From: Nitrosospira briensis
GTDB taxonomy: Bacteria; Pseudomonadota; Gammaproteobacteria; Burkholderiales; Nitrosomonadaceae
Assembly: GCF_900115125.1 (NCBI RefSeq)
Contig: NZ_FOVJ01000003.1
Location: 124,001 to 188,000, forward strand
Direction of reading: 5' to 3'
Length of the DNA stretch: 64,000 bases
Shown: positions 49,084 to 58,399 of the stretch, piece by piece
Numbering within the stretch: the stretch's first letter is position 1
Layout: the number at the start of each line of letters is the position of its first letter
Program-made: the position numbers and the translations under genes
Notes under the pieces: model-generated
The model's database searches: none
Told to the model about the DNA's origin: nothing
The model's input: only the letters and a program-made list of their open reading frames with translations

Positions 49084-49623
49084 ATGAAATATTGCAGTAA
49101 TTGCGGTACGGCTGTTGAACTGCGCATCCCTGAAGGCGATACGCTGCCCCGTTACGTATGTTCCGCCTGCAATGTTATTCATTATCAGAACCCGAAGATC
49201 GTGGTTGGCTGCATACCTGAATGGGAAGACAGGATATTGCTATGCCGCCGAGCCATAGAGCCTCGCCTTGGCTTGTGGACCATGCCGTCTGGTTTCATGG
49301 AAAATGCCGAGACCCTGGTTCAGGGCGCGGAGCGCGAAACACTGGAAGAAGCCAACGCCCGGGTGGAGATGGGCGACCTTTATTCCATTTATAATGTGCC
49401 CCATATAAATCAGGTCCACGTGTTGTTTCGCGCCCGTCTGCTGGATATGGACTTCAAGCCCGGGATTGAAAGCCTGGATGTCAAACTTTTCCATGAGGCC
49501 GAAATTCCCTGGGACGCGCTTGCTTTCCGCGTTATTCGCGAGCCCCTGAAACGTTACTTTGAGGAGCGGCGGCAAGGGAAGTTGAGCTTTCACATGGGTA
49601 CGATAGAAGAGGTTCGCGAGTAA
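49084..49623 (+). CDS. Nudix hydrolase with N-terminal zinc ribbon
   Basis: This 179-residue protein has an N-terminal zinc ribbon (CSNCG and CSACN, residues about 4-23) and a Nudix domain with the box GFMENAETLVQGAERETLEE, residues about 75-94. Its arrangement recalls NudC-like NADH diphosphatases and bacterial ADP-ribose hydrolases, but the NudC SQPWPFPxS signature is absent, so the substrate is open. It probably clears a nucleotide-linked metabolite. It follows the FemAB-like gene and converges on the amidase gene. Confidence 0.9.
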   Translation: MKYCSNCGTAVELRIPEGDTLPRYVCSACNVIHYQNPKIVVGCIPEWEDRILLCRRAIEPRLGLWTMPSGFMENAETLVQGAERETLEEANARVEMGDLYSIYNVPHINQVHVLFRARLLDMDFKPGIESLDVKLFHEAEIPWDALAFRVIREPLKRYFEERRQGKLSFHMGTIEEVRE

Positions 49624-49698
49624 TCCCCTTGAAAGCATTTCTGGACAGGAAGGGCAGAATTTATTGCAGACAGGACAGAGACAGACAGGGAAAGGGCC

Positions 49699-51066
49699 TT
49701 ACTCCATCAACACCATCTTCGAGCGCGCCAGCGGAGGGTTATCGGCGAAATAGCGTTTGATGCCGGCCAGTATGGCTTCCGCGAGTTTTTCCTGGTAGGC
49801 CGCATTTTTCAATTTCCTTTCTTCATCCGGATTACTGATAAAAGCGGTTTCCACTAATATGGAGGGAATATCCGGCGACTTGAGAACCGCGAAGCCTGCC
49901 TGTTCCACTTCAGTTTTGTGCAGATGGTTGACGTCCCCGATCTTCGCCAGCACTTCTCTGCCAAGCTTGAGGCTATCGTTAATCGTTGCGGTTTGGGACA
50001 AGTCAAGCAAGGTCTGCTTGAGATAGGGGTCCTTGATATCGAGATTGACTCCGCCGATCAAGTCCGCCTCGTTTTCTTTTTTTGCCAGCCAGCGGGCGGC
50101 AGCGGAAGTTGCGCCGCGTTCCGAGAGTGCGAACACGGAGGAACCCCGGGCATGGGGCTTGATAAACGCATCTGCATGCACCGATACCAGCAGGTCGGCG
50201 TTCAACTGCCGTGCTTTTACCAGGCGCATCGGCAGCGAAATGAAGTAGTCTCCCTCCCTTGTCAGGGCTGCACGCATATTGGGTTCTTTGTCTATCTTGG
50301 CTTTGAGTCTTTTGGCGATCTCCAGCGTGATGTTTTTTTCATGCGTGCCGTTGCGGCTTATCGCGCCAGGATCTTCACCGCCGTGTCCCGGGTCAATTGC
50401 CACGGTTATCAGGCGTATCATCTCCGGTTTGTTTTTTTTGGGGCTCTCAATGCTTCGGCCAGACTTGGCTTTGACATTTACATTGGTACTATTCCCGATA
50501 TCGAGCTCCGGTTGCAGCGCGGTCGCTGTATTCTCATTCAGGAACGCCATGAGCGGATCGGGTGGGATAACAGGATAAACATCCAGCACCAGTCGGTGTC
50601 CGTAGTTGCCTACGGGCTTGAGGACAAATACCTGCGGCGCCACCTCGGTTTTAAGGTCCAGTACCAGCCGTAATACCCCGGGCTTGAAACGGCCGATACG
50701 CACCGTACTGATATAGGGATCGGCAGCGCCGATTTTTTCGGGCAGCCTTTCGAGTTCCGGCGTTAGCACGACTTTTTCCAGGTCGATCGCGACACGATCC
50801 GGGTTTTTTACAATGCTGACTGAATACTGTATGGGTGAAGCGGATTCCAGCGTGAGGCGCGTATACTCCTGCGCGGGCCATACGCGGGTAGCGCTGACCT
50901 TGATGTCTGCCCAAGCCGAATGGGAGAGCAAGGGCAACAGGAGCCCCACCATCGACAACCAGATAATGAAGATTGATGGGACACTAACGTTACGGCAACC
51001 ACCCGTTGTCGCATTCAAGTATCTAGGCGGCCGCTGTCTTTCAGGGCCTGCCAATGTTTCAAACAC
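49699..51066 (-). CDS. amiC: N-acetylmuramoyl-L-alanine amidase with AMIN domain
   Basis: This enzyme cleaves the stem peptide from muramic acid during cell separation. The protein has a hydrophobic export segment near residues 31-52 of the longest frame (FIIWLSMVGLLLPLLSHSAWA), an AMIN septal-targeting domain, and the amidase_3 domain with zinc ligands in AIDPGHGGEDPGA, SVHADAF and LVETAFISN. The start is uncertain: the listed GTG at 51066 overlaps tsaE by 52 bp; a TTG or ATG near 50952 would give a short signal peptide without basic residues. It is coupled to tsaE on the same strand, as in other gammaproteobacteria and betaproteobacteria. Confidence 0.88.
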   Translation of the reverse strand: MFETLAGPERQRPPRYLNATTGGCRNVSVPSIFIIWLSMVGLLLPLLSHSAWADIKVSATRVWPAQEYTRLTLESASPIQYSVSIVKNPDRVAIDLEKVVLTPELERLPEKIGAADPYISTVRIGRFKPGVLRLVLDLKTEVAPQVFVLKPVGNYGHRLVLDVYPVIPPDPLMAFLNENTATALQPELDIGNSTNVNVKAKSGRSIESPKKNKPEMIRLITVAIDPGHGGEDPGAISRNGTHEKNITLEIAKRLKAKIDKEPNMRAALTREGDYFISLPMRLVKARQLNADLLVSVHADAFIKPHARGSSVFALSERGATSAAARWLAKKENEADLIGGVNLDIKDPYLKQTLLDLSQTATINDSLKLGREVLAKIGDVNHLHKTEVEQAGFAVLKSPDIPSILVETAFISNPDEERKLKNAAYQEKLAEAILAGIKRYFADNPPLARSKMVLME

Positions 51067-51491
51067 AGTCTTCCGGCCTCCGTGCCTGCCTGAATTTCAA
51101 TATTGCGGCCAGCTTCGGCGATGTGGAGAACAAACCCTAAATCAGCCGTGGGCAATAAGCCGCCCGCTTTTTCCGGCCATTCCACCAGGCAGATCGAGTC
51201 TGGGTTGAAATATTCCCGGAAGCCCGCTTCTTCCCATTCAACTGGGTCCTTGAAACGATAAAAATCAAAGTGATAGAAGTATAACCTAGAAATTTTATAA
51301 AGTTCAACCAAATTATATGTGGGACTTCTTACTTTCCCTTGATGTCCCAGGGCGCGCAGGATGCCTCTCGCCAGCGTGGTTTTGCCCGACCCCAGATCGC
51401 CGCTCAGGAAAATGACAAGGCCGGGGTGCAATATTTGCGCCACCTCGGCGCCAAGCGCCAGCGTTGCCGCTTCATCTGCAAGTGTGCGCAC
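51015..51491 (-). CDS. tsaE: tRNA threonylcarbamoyladenosine biosynthesis ATPase TsaE
   Basis: TsaE drives cycling of the TsaB/TsaD complex that makes t6A on tRNA. The GTG at 51491 (RTLADEAATLALGAEVAQIL) gives the usual 158 residues; the frame could start with TTG at 51554, but that would overlap queG and add an unlike tail. The P-loop is LSGDLGSGKTTLARGI, followed by the SPTYNLVELY and DFYRFKDPVEWEEAGFREYF segments of the family. The end overlaps the start of the amidase gene. Confidence 0.9.
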   Translation of the reverse strand: MRTLADEAATLALGAEVAQILHPGLVIFLSGDLGSGKTTLARGILRALGHQGKVRSPTYNLVELYKISRLYFYHFDFYRFKDPVEWEEAGFREYFNPDSICLVEWPEKAGGLLPTADLGFVLHIAEAGRNIEIQAGTEAGRLCLKHWQALKDSGRLDT

Positions 51492-51548
51492 GATAGGCTT
51501 AGGGCAATTAAGGTGATGGACCGCGCTCGAGCCGGTATTATGTGAACT

Positions 51549-52679
51549 ATGCAAGAAAAAACCTCTAAAGATCCGCTACCAGCGCCTCCGGCACAAACTC
51601 TCGATTTTACTCAGCTCACCCGGGCGATCAAGGCCTGGGCTGAGGAACTCGGCTTTCAGGATATTTGTATTGCGGATGCCGGCTCCGACATGGCCAAGGC
51701 CGAATCCGGGCTGAGCGAGTGGCTGCGCCACGGTTTCCATGGTGAGATGGATTATATGGCAAAGCATGGTACGCGGCGTACTCGTCCGGCGGAGCTCGTT
51801 CCCGGCACGCTCCGTGTGATCTCCGCGCGCATGAACTATATGCCCGCGGAGGCGAGAGATAGCTGGCAAGTGATCCGGGACGGTGAAAAGGCGTTCATTT
51901 CGCGTTATGCGCTCGGGCGCGATTACCACAAGGTGCTGCGCGGACGCTTGCAAAGACTTGCGGATAAAATCACCGCCGCGACAGGACAGTTCAATTACCG
52001 TGTGTTCTCCGACAGCGCGCCGGTGATGGAAGTTGAATGGGCGCAGAGGTCGGGTCTTGGCTGGCGCGGCAAACATACCCTGCTGCTTTCACGCGAAGGG
52101 GGATCAATGTTTTTTCTTGGCGAACTGTTTACCGATTTGCCATTACCGATTGATAACCCCGTGGGGGACTATTGCGGAAGCTGCACCAAATGCCTGGACA
52201 TATGTCCTACTCAGGCGATCATCGCACCGTATCGCCTGGATGCGCGGCGCTGCATTTCGTATCTCACCATCGAACATAAGGGCAGTATTCCCGAAACACT
52301 GCGTCCCTTGATCGGTAACCGGGTGTATGGCTGCGATGACTGCCAGCTGGTCTGCCCATGGAATAAATTTGCGGCAGTGACAGGTGAAGGCGATTTCTCT
52401 GTGCGGAATGGATTGGACGACACATCCCTGGTTGAGCTATTCAGTTGGAGCAGGGAAGAGTTCGAGGCCAGGCTCGCTGGCAGCCCGATCCGTCGCATAG
52501 GCCACGAGCAATGGTTGCGTAACCTGGCGGTTGGGCTGGGCAACGCGCCATTCTCCGCAGGCGTGATCTCTGCGCTGCAAGCGCGCCGGGACGACCCCTC
52601 TTCCCTGGTTCGCGAGCATGTGCAGTGGGCACTGCATCAGCATGATAGCCGCGCGGCCAGAGTTCTTGAGTCTCCTTGA
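51549..52679 (+). CDS. queG: Epoxyqueuosine reductase
   Basis: QueG reduces epoxyqueuosine to queuosine on tRNA, the last step, with cobalamin and two 4Fe-4S clusters. The 376-residue protein has the DUF1730 N-terminal domain (WLRHGFHGEMDYMAKH) and two ferredoxin-type cysteine motifs: CGSCTKCLDICPTQAI and CDDCQLVCPWN. The first 25 residues are extra relative to many homologues. It is transcribed divergently from tsaE with a gap of 57 bp if tsaE starts at 51491. Confidence 0.96.
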   Translation: MQEKTSKDPLPAPPAQTLDFTQLTRAIKAWAEELGFQDICIADAGSDMAKAESGLSEWLRHGFHGEMDYMAKHGTRRTRPAELVPGTLRVISARMNYMPAEARDSWQVIRDGEKAFISRYALGRDYHKVLRGRLQRLADKITAATGQFNYRVFSDSAPVMEVEWAQRSGLGWRGKHTLLLSREGGSMFFLGELFTDLPLPIDNPVGDYCGSCTKCLDICPTQAIIAPYRLDARRCISYLTIEHKGSIPETLRPLIGNRVYGCDDCQLVCPWNKFAAVTGEGDFSVRNGLDDTSLVELFSWSREEFEARLAGSPIRRIGHEQWLRNLAVGLGNAPFSAGVISALQARRDDPSSLVREHVQWALHQHDSRAARVLESP

Positions 52680-53128
52680 GTTTCCTTGAGCCCCTGGATT
52701 CCGGGTGCAATATGTAGAGCAATAAAAAGCTCGACTGTGTACGGCATTTAACAGACGATGAGCGAAAGGTGTACTAAGGTCCAATTCGCAGCACTTGCTT
52801 AAGTCGGTAAGATTCAAATTGTGGTTTCGGGAAGTCGGCTGCGAATGAAATTTTCGCCGATCAGAGACGATTTGCCTATACGATATTGTTGATGGAAACG
52901 ATGTGTGCGACACGGGAAAACGGCGTCATGAATTGCACTCGCTGATGAGCCGTAAGATGCTATTATGCGGCCCTTAAAGATGCTGTCTGCTCGCCTTGTC
53001 CGATAAAACTTGCGCTTGAATCAGTGCTGTCTTGACAGACATATTGACTTGTAGCATCTTATTTTTCAGTGAAAGCCAATGTTCCTGCGCGGCCCAGCGC
53101 ATCTTAAATAAACAAAAAAGGAAATTCA
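52680..53128. other. 449 bp intergenic region upstream of the XrtA EPS operon
   Basis: No gene is seen. A perfect TTGACA at 53032-53037 lies about 90 bp before the first EPS gene, but the -10 region (CATCTT at 53055-53060, 17 bp spacing) is poor. I did not find a well-spaced sigma54 site here. Confidence 0.4.
53032..53060 (+). promoter_or_regulatory. Weak candidate promoter of the XrtA EPS operon
   Basis: TTGACA at 53032-53037 matches the -35 consensus. The hexamer 17 bp later (CATCTT) matches the -10 at only three positions. It lies about 70 bp before the first EPS gene. Confidence 0.3.
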
Positions 53129-53755
53129 GTGAAGGCTCTGCATATCGGCATCATAAAGCGGCTGGCTTTTTTTGCTATCGTGTTTCCCGTTTTTTCCCTC
53201 GGTGGTTGCAAAACGTTTCCGCCGCTTTCTCCAGACGAGCAGTATCTTGCACACGATTATCTGATAGGTCCGGGCGATAACGTGGATATCATCGTCTGGC
53301 GCAACCCTGAGGTTTCCATGGCGGTACCGGTTCGGCCGGATGGCAAAATTACAACTCCTCTGGTGGAGGATCTGCCGGCCAGCGGGAAAACTTCGACACA
53401 GCTGGCCCGGGATATTGAGGTTGCGTTATCCAAGTACATCCAGCAACCGGTTGTCACCGTTGTCGTGACAGAATTCGTAGGGCCGTACACCGAGCAAATC
53501 CGGGTCATAGGTGAAGCTGCCAAGCCCCAGGCGCTACCCTACCGCGAAGAGATGACGCTGATGGATGTATTGATCGAGGTTGGAGGCATGACGGAATTTG
53601 CCGCAGGCAACAAGGCCAGAATCGTTCGCAACATAAATGGAAAACAGCAGCAGTTCAGCGTCCGGCTGGACGACTTGATAAGAGATGGCGATATAACGGC
53701 TAACATGCCGGTCCGTCAGGGAGATGTTCTTGTCATTCCGGAAAGCTTTTTCTGA
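53129..53755 (+). CDS. XrtA-associated polysaccharide export lipoprotein (Wza/EpsA-like)
   Basis: This 208-residue lipoprotein forms part of the export conduit. It has a lipobox (FPVFSLGGC, Cys27), a Poly_export domain (YLIGPGDNVDIIVWRNPEVS), and SLBB-type sequence (QIRVIGEAAKPQALPYREEM, TLMDVLIEVGGMTEFA). It fits the short Wza-like exporter of XrtA/PEP-CTERM loci (the family I know as TIGR03027). The GTG start follows AAGGAAA. It is the first gene of the right-hand EPS operon; the chain-length regulator gene follows 343 bp later. Confidence 0.9.
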   Translation: MKALHIGIIKRLAFFAIVFPVFSLGGCKTFPPLSPDEQYLAHDYLIGPGDNVDIIVWRNPEVSMAVPVRPDGKITTPLVEDLPASGKTSTQLARDIEVALSKYIQQPVVTVVVTEFVGPYTEQIRVIGEAAKPQALPYREEMTLMDVLIEVGGMTEFAAGNKARIVRNINGKQQQFSVRLDDLIRDGDITANMPVRQGDVLVIPESFF

Positions 53756-54098
53756 TTTTCAACCCTGCTTGTACCGGTCAGGCAACCGTTACAGAGTGAG
53801 AGGTCTTTCCGACAAGGTTTGTTCCATGGAGATTAATTGCGGGGAAAGGATCTTCCGAACAGCTATTCCTCTTCCGCCGCTCGCTACAGACAATAATTAT
53901 TCCTGTTCACCGCAACCTTGCGCTGGCGATCCAGTTTTATTGATAAACCGGATTGGTTTCATGATCAGGAGGAAGCAGTACAAAGATAATGACGAGAACA
54001 AAGGTAATGGGATCCGCTGGCGGAGTCACACAAAGACGATGAGAAATCATTTTACTGCCGCAAAAATGGCATCAATATCTATACGGATCGTTTGATAA
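53756..54098. other. 343 bp intergenic region between exporter and chain-length genes
   Basis: No gene was recognised. An AGGAGG-like sequence occurs near 53969 in front of a short frame without family features. The gap is long for an operon, so an internal promoter or a lost small gene is possible. Confidence 0.4.
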
Positions 54099-55624
54099 AT
54101 GGAGGAACTTACTACCCAGCTGCTCGTTTATCTGAAAGGGGTATGGAAATATCGCTGGATTGCAGTTATCGCCGCCTGGACCGTCGCCATAACGGGGTGG
54201 CTTATTGTTTACAAATTGCCAGATGATTACCAGGCCTCCGCCAGAATCTACGTCGATACTCAAAATGTGTTGAAGCCCCTGATGGCAGGAATGACTGTAT
54301 CTCCTGATCTGCAACAGCAGGTTTCCATCATGAGCCGGACCCTTATCAGCCGTCCAAATGTCGAGAGGGTAGTCCGCATGGTGGATCTGGATATCAAGGC
54401 GAAGGATGTAAAGGACCATGAAAGGCTCATCAAGGATCTGATGGATAAAATCAAGCTCGGGGCGGCAGGGCGCGACAATCTTTTTACGATTCACTATAAC
54501 AGCCAGAACCCAAAACTTGCCAAGGATGTCGTTCAATCCCTGTTAACCATTTTTGTCGAAGGGGGTCTCGGGGACAAGAAACAAGACTCCTCGTCGGCAA
54601 TTCGTTTTATCGATGAGCAGATTCAGAGTTACGAGGAAAAACTGATTGCCGGGGAAAACAACCTCAAGGCATTCAAGCAAAAAAATATCGGAATAATGCC
54701 GCAGCAGGGCAGTGATTATTACTCACAGCTATCTCAGGCTATGGAAGATCTCAACAAGACGAGGCTGGCGTTACGTGAGGCGGAACAGGCGCGGGATGCG
54801 ATCAAAAGGCAGATCACCGGTGATGAACCCGTTCTTCTGGTGGACCAGGGCGACCCTGTGTCATCCATTGTCAACGTGGAGCTTGATTCTCGAATCGGCG
54901 GGTTGGAAAAGAATCTGGATATGCTCAGGCTGAACTTTACGGAACTGCACCCCGATATCGTTGCAACAAAGCGGCTGATTGCTCAGCTTGAGGAGCGCAA
55001 GCTGGAGGAATCAAAGCTGACCAGGTACAGCGCTGACCCAGGGAAAAATTATAGCCCCATGCTGCAGCAACTCAATGTAGCGTTGGCAGAAGCCGAAGCT
55101 GACGTGGCTTCGATGATGGCGCGAGTGGAAGAGTATACTGCCCGTTACGATCGGTTGAAATCCTTGAGCAATGCAGTGCCCCAGGTTGAAGCGGAACTTA
55201 CTCAGCTTAACCGCGACTATCAGGTGAACAAGGCGAATTATGAGAAGCTTCTTGAGCGCCGCGAATCAGCCAAGATATCGGGAGAGCTTGGTTTGCAAAC
55301 CGATTTGATGTCGTTCAGAATTATTGACCCGCCCACGGTTTCGGAAAGACCGGTGGGACCGGACCGTGCCAAGTTTTTCTCAATTATCTTCCTTGGCGCG
55401 TTATTGGCCGGGATTGGGCAGCGTTTGTCGTCAGCCAGATAAGGCCCACGTTCCACAGTCAAATCAGTTTGCGCGAAGTTTCCGGCAAGCCGATATTGGG
55501 TTCAATACCCATGATCTGGACCGATCAGCAAAAAGTAAAGCGCAGGAAGCGGCTTTACGCATTCGGTTTTTCGCTGCTGTCCTTGCTGGGTTTATATGGC
55601 GTGCTAATGATAAAAATGGTCTAA
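54099..55624 (+). pseudogene. XrtA-type polysaccharide chain-length determinant, interrupted by a one-base frameshift
   Basis: The frame from 54099 gives 447 residues: a first membrane helix (YRWIAVIAAWTVAITGWLIVY), a Wzz-type periplasmic coiled-coil domain and the start of the second helix (FFSIIFLGALLAGIG). It then ends LSSAR at 55442, where family members (known to me as TIGR03007, about 500 residues) continue. In the next frame the sequence reads on without stop: AAFVVSQIRPTFHS, QISLREVSGKPILGSIPMIW and a basic last helix, ending at 55624. Adding one G to the GGG at 55416-55418 restores a 508-residue protein. The gene is either truly broken or carries a sequencing error. The N-terminal domain is otherwise intact. 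Confidence 0.88.
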
Positions 55625-55935
55625 CTGGTTCTGGAAACTTACCCCGGCCTCGCTTGTTATTTGCGTGAAACTTTTCGGATGCAGCAGGAGGCTTAGATGC
55701 GAAGTTTCGCCTTTTTCCCCGGATCTCGTGTCTGCGCGTGTTTATGGCAATATAGCTTTGCCATGAAAACAGTTTCCCGCACTGGTGTTACTCCCGGAGA
55801 ACAACAGGTATTTCGCATCTTTTTTATCGAACCTCTGCAATCCTTCTCAACCTTGATGCCAAACATCTTTCTCGCAGTGAAGCCCATAAAACCGCAAACT
55901 CTGGCAGTCCCGAATCCAATCACATTGGAGAAAGC
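55625..55935. other. 311 bp between the chain-length gene and the kinase gene
   Basis: No known gene is present. The stretch is mostly filled by a small frame at 55697-55939 with a perfect Shine-Dalgarno, listed separately. Confidence 0.4.
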
Positions 55936-55939
55936 GTGA
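55697..55939 (+). CDS. Small ORF with strong ribosome-binding site, coupled to the kinase start
   Basis: This 80-codon frame begins with ATG at 55697, 5 nt after a perfect AGGAGG at 55686-55691. Its stop TGA at 55937-55939 overlaps the GTG start of the tyrosine kinase, a layout typical of translational coupling. The product is basic and fairly hydrophobic with five aromatic clusters (MRSFAFFPGSRVCACLWQYS at the start) but has no known domain or clear membrane helix. It could be a real small peptide or a leader ORF that sets kinase expression; chance cannot be excluded. Confidence 0.4.
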   Translation: MRSFAFFPGSRVCACLWQYSFAMKTVSRTGVTPGEQQVFRIFFIEPLQSFSTLMPNIFLAVKPIKPQTLAVPNPITLEKA

Positions 55940-56829
55940 GCATTATTGAAAAAGCCGCAGATAAACTCGAAAAGGAAGTGAAGCCCCACGTCCAGCAGGC
56001 ACCCGCTGCCCCCGTTGATCCTGCCCCGGCACACGGCGAAAATGGCGTGCCCCGGGATGAGCCCGGCCCGGATTTTCAGTCAAGCCCTGCATTGACATCA
56101 AAACGCATTACGCTTGACCAGGCAAAAATGCGGCAGTATGGGATCGTCACCCCAGCGCAAGGAAGAACGCAAATAGCCGAGCAATTCCGCGTTATCAAGC
56201 GGCCGTTGCTCACCAATGCGTTTAACAAGGGTCCGGGCATGATCAAGAATGGCAACCTGATCATGGTTACCAGCGCGCTCGCAGGAGAAGGAAAAAGCTT
56301 CTGCACGGTTAATCTCGCCATGAGCATCGCAATGGAGATGGACCGTACTGTATTGCTGGTGGATGCTGATGTGGCCCGTCCTTCGGTACCGAAAATTCTG
56401 GGTCTTGGCACAGAAAGAGGTTTGCTGGATATTCTCCTCGATGACAAGCTCGAGCTGGCGGATGTCCTGATTAAAACCGATGTAGAGAAGCTTACTCTCC
56501 TCACGGCGGGGAGACGGCATACGCATTCGACCGAGTTGCTGGCAAGCCAGAGCATGGGCGAGCTATTGAAGGAACTTGCGGAACGCTACGCCGATCGCGT
56601 CGTTATTTTTGATTCCCCACCGCTGTTGCTGACGAGTGAAGCGCGTGTTCTGGCGAGCCAGATGGGGCAGATCGTGCTGGTAGTGGAGGCGGAAAGGACA
56701 TCCCAACAGGCCGTCAAGGAAACGCTCCGGCAGATCGAATCCTGCGATGTGGTGAATTTGATCTATAACAAGGCCGGATCATTTTCCGGCGGAGAATATT
56801 ACGGTTACTACTATCATGAAAGTGCCTGA
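55936..56829 (+). CDS. XrtA-associated tyrosine autokinase (BY-kinase)
   Basis: This 297-residue cytoplasmic kinase controls polymerisation and export together with the chain-length protein. The GTG start at 55936 follows GGAG. The kinase has Walker A (SALAGEGKSFCTVNLA, from about residue 113), Walker A' (LLVDADVARPSVP) and Walker B (VVIFDSPPLLL), and a C-terminal tyrosine cluster (YYGYYYHES) where BY-kinases autophosphorylate. It matches the exosortase-associated kinase family I know as TIGR03018, with no fused membrane domain; the partner is the Wzz-like gene upstream. Its end overlaps the next gene by 14 bp. Confidence 0.92.
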   Translation: MSIIEKAADKLEKEVKPHVQQAPAAPVDPAPAHGENGVPRDEPGPDFQSSPALTSKRITLDQAKMRQYGIVTPAQGRTQIAEQFRVIKRPLLTNAFNKGPGMIKNGNLIMVTSALAGEGKSFCTVNLAMSIAMEMDRTVLLVDADVARPSVPKILGLGTERGLLDILLDDKLELADVLIKTDVEKLTLLTAGRRHTHSTELLASQSMGELLKELAERYADRVVIFDSPPLLLTSEARVLASQMGQIVLVVEAERTSQQAVKETLRQIESCDVVNLIYNKAGSFSGGEYYGYYYHESA

Positions 56830-58387
56830 ACATAAGCGCCGTCACAGCGCTTTGTTCCAGGCTGCTTGCGCCCTGGGCACCGTTGCGTTGCTGTTATCGT
56901 CTTACTCGAATGCAGCTGAATGGAAGGTTCTTCCGCGCCTGCGTGTGCTCGAAACTTATTCCGACAATTTGAGAATGACACGAAATGACAACGGATCGGG
57001 TGACCTCATTACACAGATCAATCCCGGCTTGTCGGTGAGCAGCGTAGCGCGCCGCTTCAGTCTCGATGCGGACTACACGATGAACAATCTCATCTACGCT
57101 GAAGCAAGCAATTTCAACAGAATCAGGCATCAACTGAACGCTACTGCTACTACCGAATTGATTGAAGATCTTTTTTTTGTGGACGGGAGAGCCAGAATAA
57201 GGCAGCAAAATGTTTCCTTGCTCGGGCCGCAATCTTTCGACAACGTCAACGTCACGGGTAACCGGGCTGATGTAAGAACCTTTAGTGTCAGTCCATATCT
57301 GCGTCATCGTTTCCAGAACTTTGCATCCGCAGAATTGCGCTATACCCGTAGCCTGGTCACTTCAAATGCGAATTCGCTTTTCAACAGCAGCGGGGACAGC
57401 TTCAGCGGCGGACTGAATAGCGGGACTGCCTTCCAGACGCTCAGCTGGGGCGTGAACTATAGCAATCAAATGGTTCACTTTGATCGTAATGATCGAACAG
57501 TCGAAATGGAGCGCACTATAGCTAATCTTGGATACCGGATCACGCCCCAGTTCGGCCTGACGGCAAGTGGAGGATATGAACGAAATAGTTTCATTTCGAT
57601 CAGGGGAAACCCGTCGAGTCCCACCTGGACAGTTGGTTTTTTTTGGAATCCAAGTGAAAGAACGAGCATTGTGGCAAATGCCGGTCAAAGATTTTTTGGT
57701 GATACCTATTTTGTCCTGGCCAATCATCGCACACGCATGACAGTATGGGATGTGAGTTATAGCGAAGATATCACGACCTTCAACCAGCAGGCACAAGCTG
57801 GCGCACCGATCAACCTGGCCGGTTCATTAGGCCAGTTGCTGGGTGCCCAGAATCCCACTTTTAGTCCCGGACTCATCCAGGAAAACAGTGGCGCCCTTCT
57901 CGGTCTCGGTGCTTCGGGTGCTTTTTTTGATCCCAACAATTTTTTTACCAACCGGCTTTTTTTGCAGAAGCGTTTTCAGGCATCGGTTGCGATGAACGGC
58001 ACAAGAAATACGCTCGTATTCAGAGTATTCAATATGACGCGCAAAGCATTCTCGCCGGAATCGGTCGATGTCGGCATTGTCGGGGCGGAGAATCTGGCGC
58101 TTCTTAACCACACGAGGCAGAGCGGCGCCAATGCAATGTGGAGCTACAGGCTCTCGAATCTTACCCGGGCGAACGTCAATTTCGGATATTCACGATTCAG
58201 TTTTCTTGGCCACGACCGGGAGGATGATTTCATGTTGTCAAGCATTAGCCTGACAAGGCAGTTCCCCCAAATCCTGCGCAATCTGAATGGCATGATCATG
58301 GTGCGGCATAACGAACGGGATTCCAATCGGCCGGGGGGGAATTATCGAGAGAATGCCGCTCTCGCTTCGCTGAGCATAAGCTTCTGA
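56816..58387 (+). CDS. XrtA/PEP-CTERM-associated outer-membrane beta-barrel protein
   Basis: This 523-residue protein has a basic start and signal peptide (FQAACALGTVALLLSSYSNA), then alternating short beta strands rich in aromatic and polar residues, typical of an outer-membrane barrel, and ends with a C-terminal aromatic residue (AALASLSISF). The EWKVLPRLRVLETYSDNLRM region fits the PEP-CTERM-associated family I know as TIGR03016. It is probably the outer-membrane channel or secretion pore of the EPS system. It overlaps the kinase gene by 14 bp, which supports translational coupling. Confidence 0.88.
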   Translation: MKVPEHKRRHSALFQAACALGTVALLLSSYSNAAEWKVLPRLRVLETYSDNLRMTRNDNGSGDLITQINPGLSVSSVARRFSLDADYTMNNLIYAEASNFNRIRHQLNATATTELIEDLFFVDGRARIRQQNVSLLGPQSFDNVNVTGNRADVRTFSVSPYLRHRFQNFASAELRYTRSLVTSNANSLFNSSGDSFSGGLNSGTAFQTLSWGVNYSNQMVHFDRNDRTVEMERTIANLGYRITPQFGLTASGGYERNSFISIRGNPSSPTWTVGFFWNPSERTSIVANAGQRFFGDTYFVLANHRTRMTVWDVSYSEDITTFNQQAQAGAPINLAGSLGQLLGAQNPTFSPGLIQENSGALLGLGASGAFFDPNNFFTNRLFLQKRFQASVAMNGTRNTLVFRVFNMTRKAFSPESVDVGIVGAENLALLNHTRQSGANAMWSYRLSNLTRANVNFGYSRFSFLGHDREDDFMLSSISLTRQFPQILRNLNGMIMVRHNERDSNRPGGNYRENAALASLSISF

Positions 58388-58399
58388 TGGATTAGCCGA

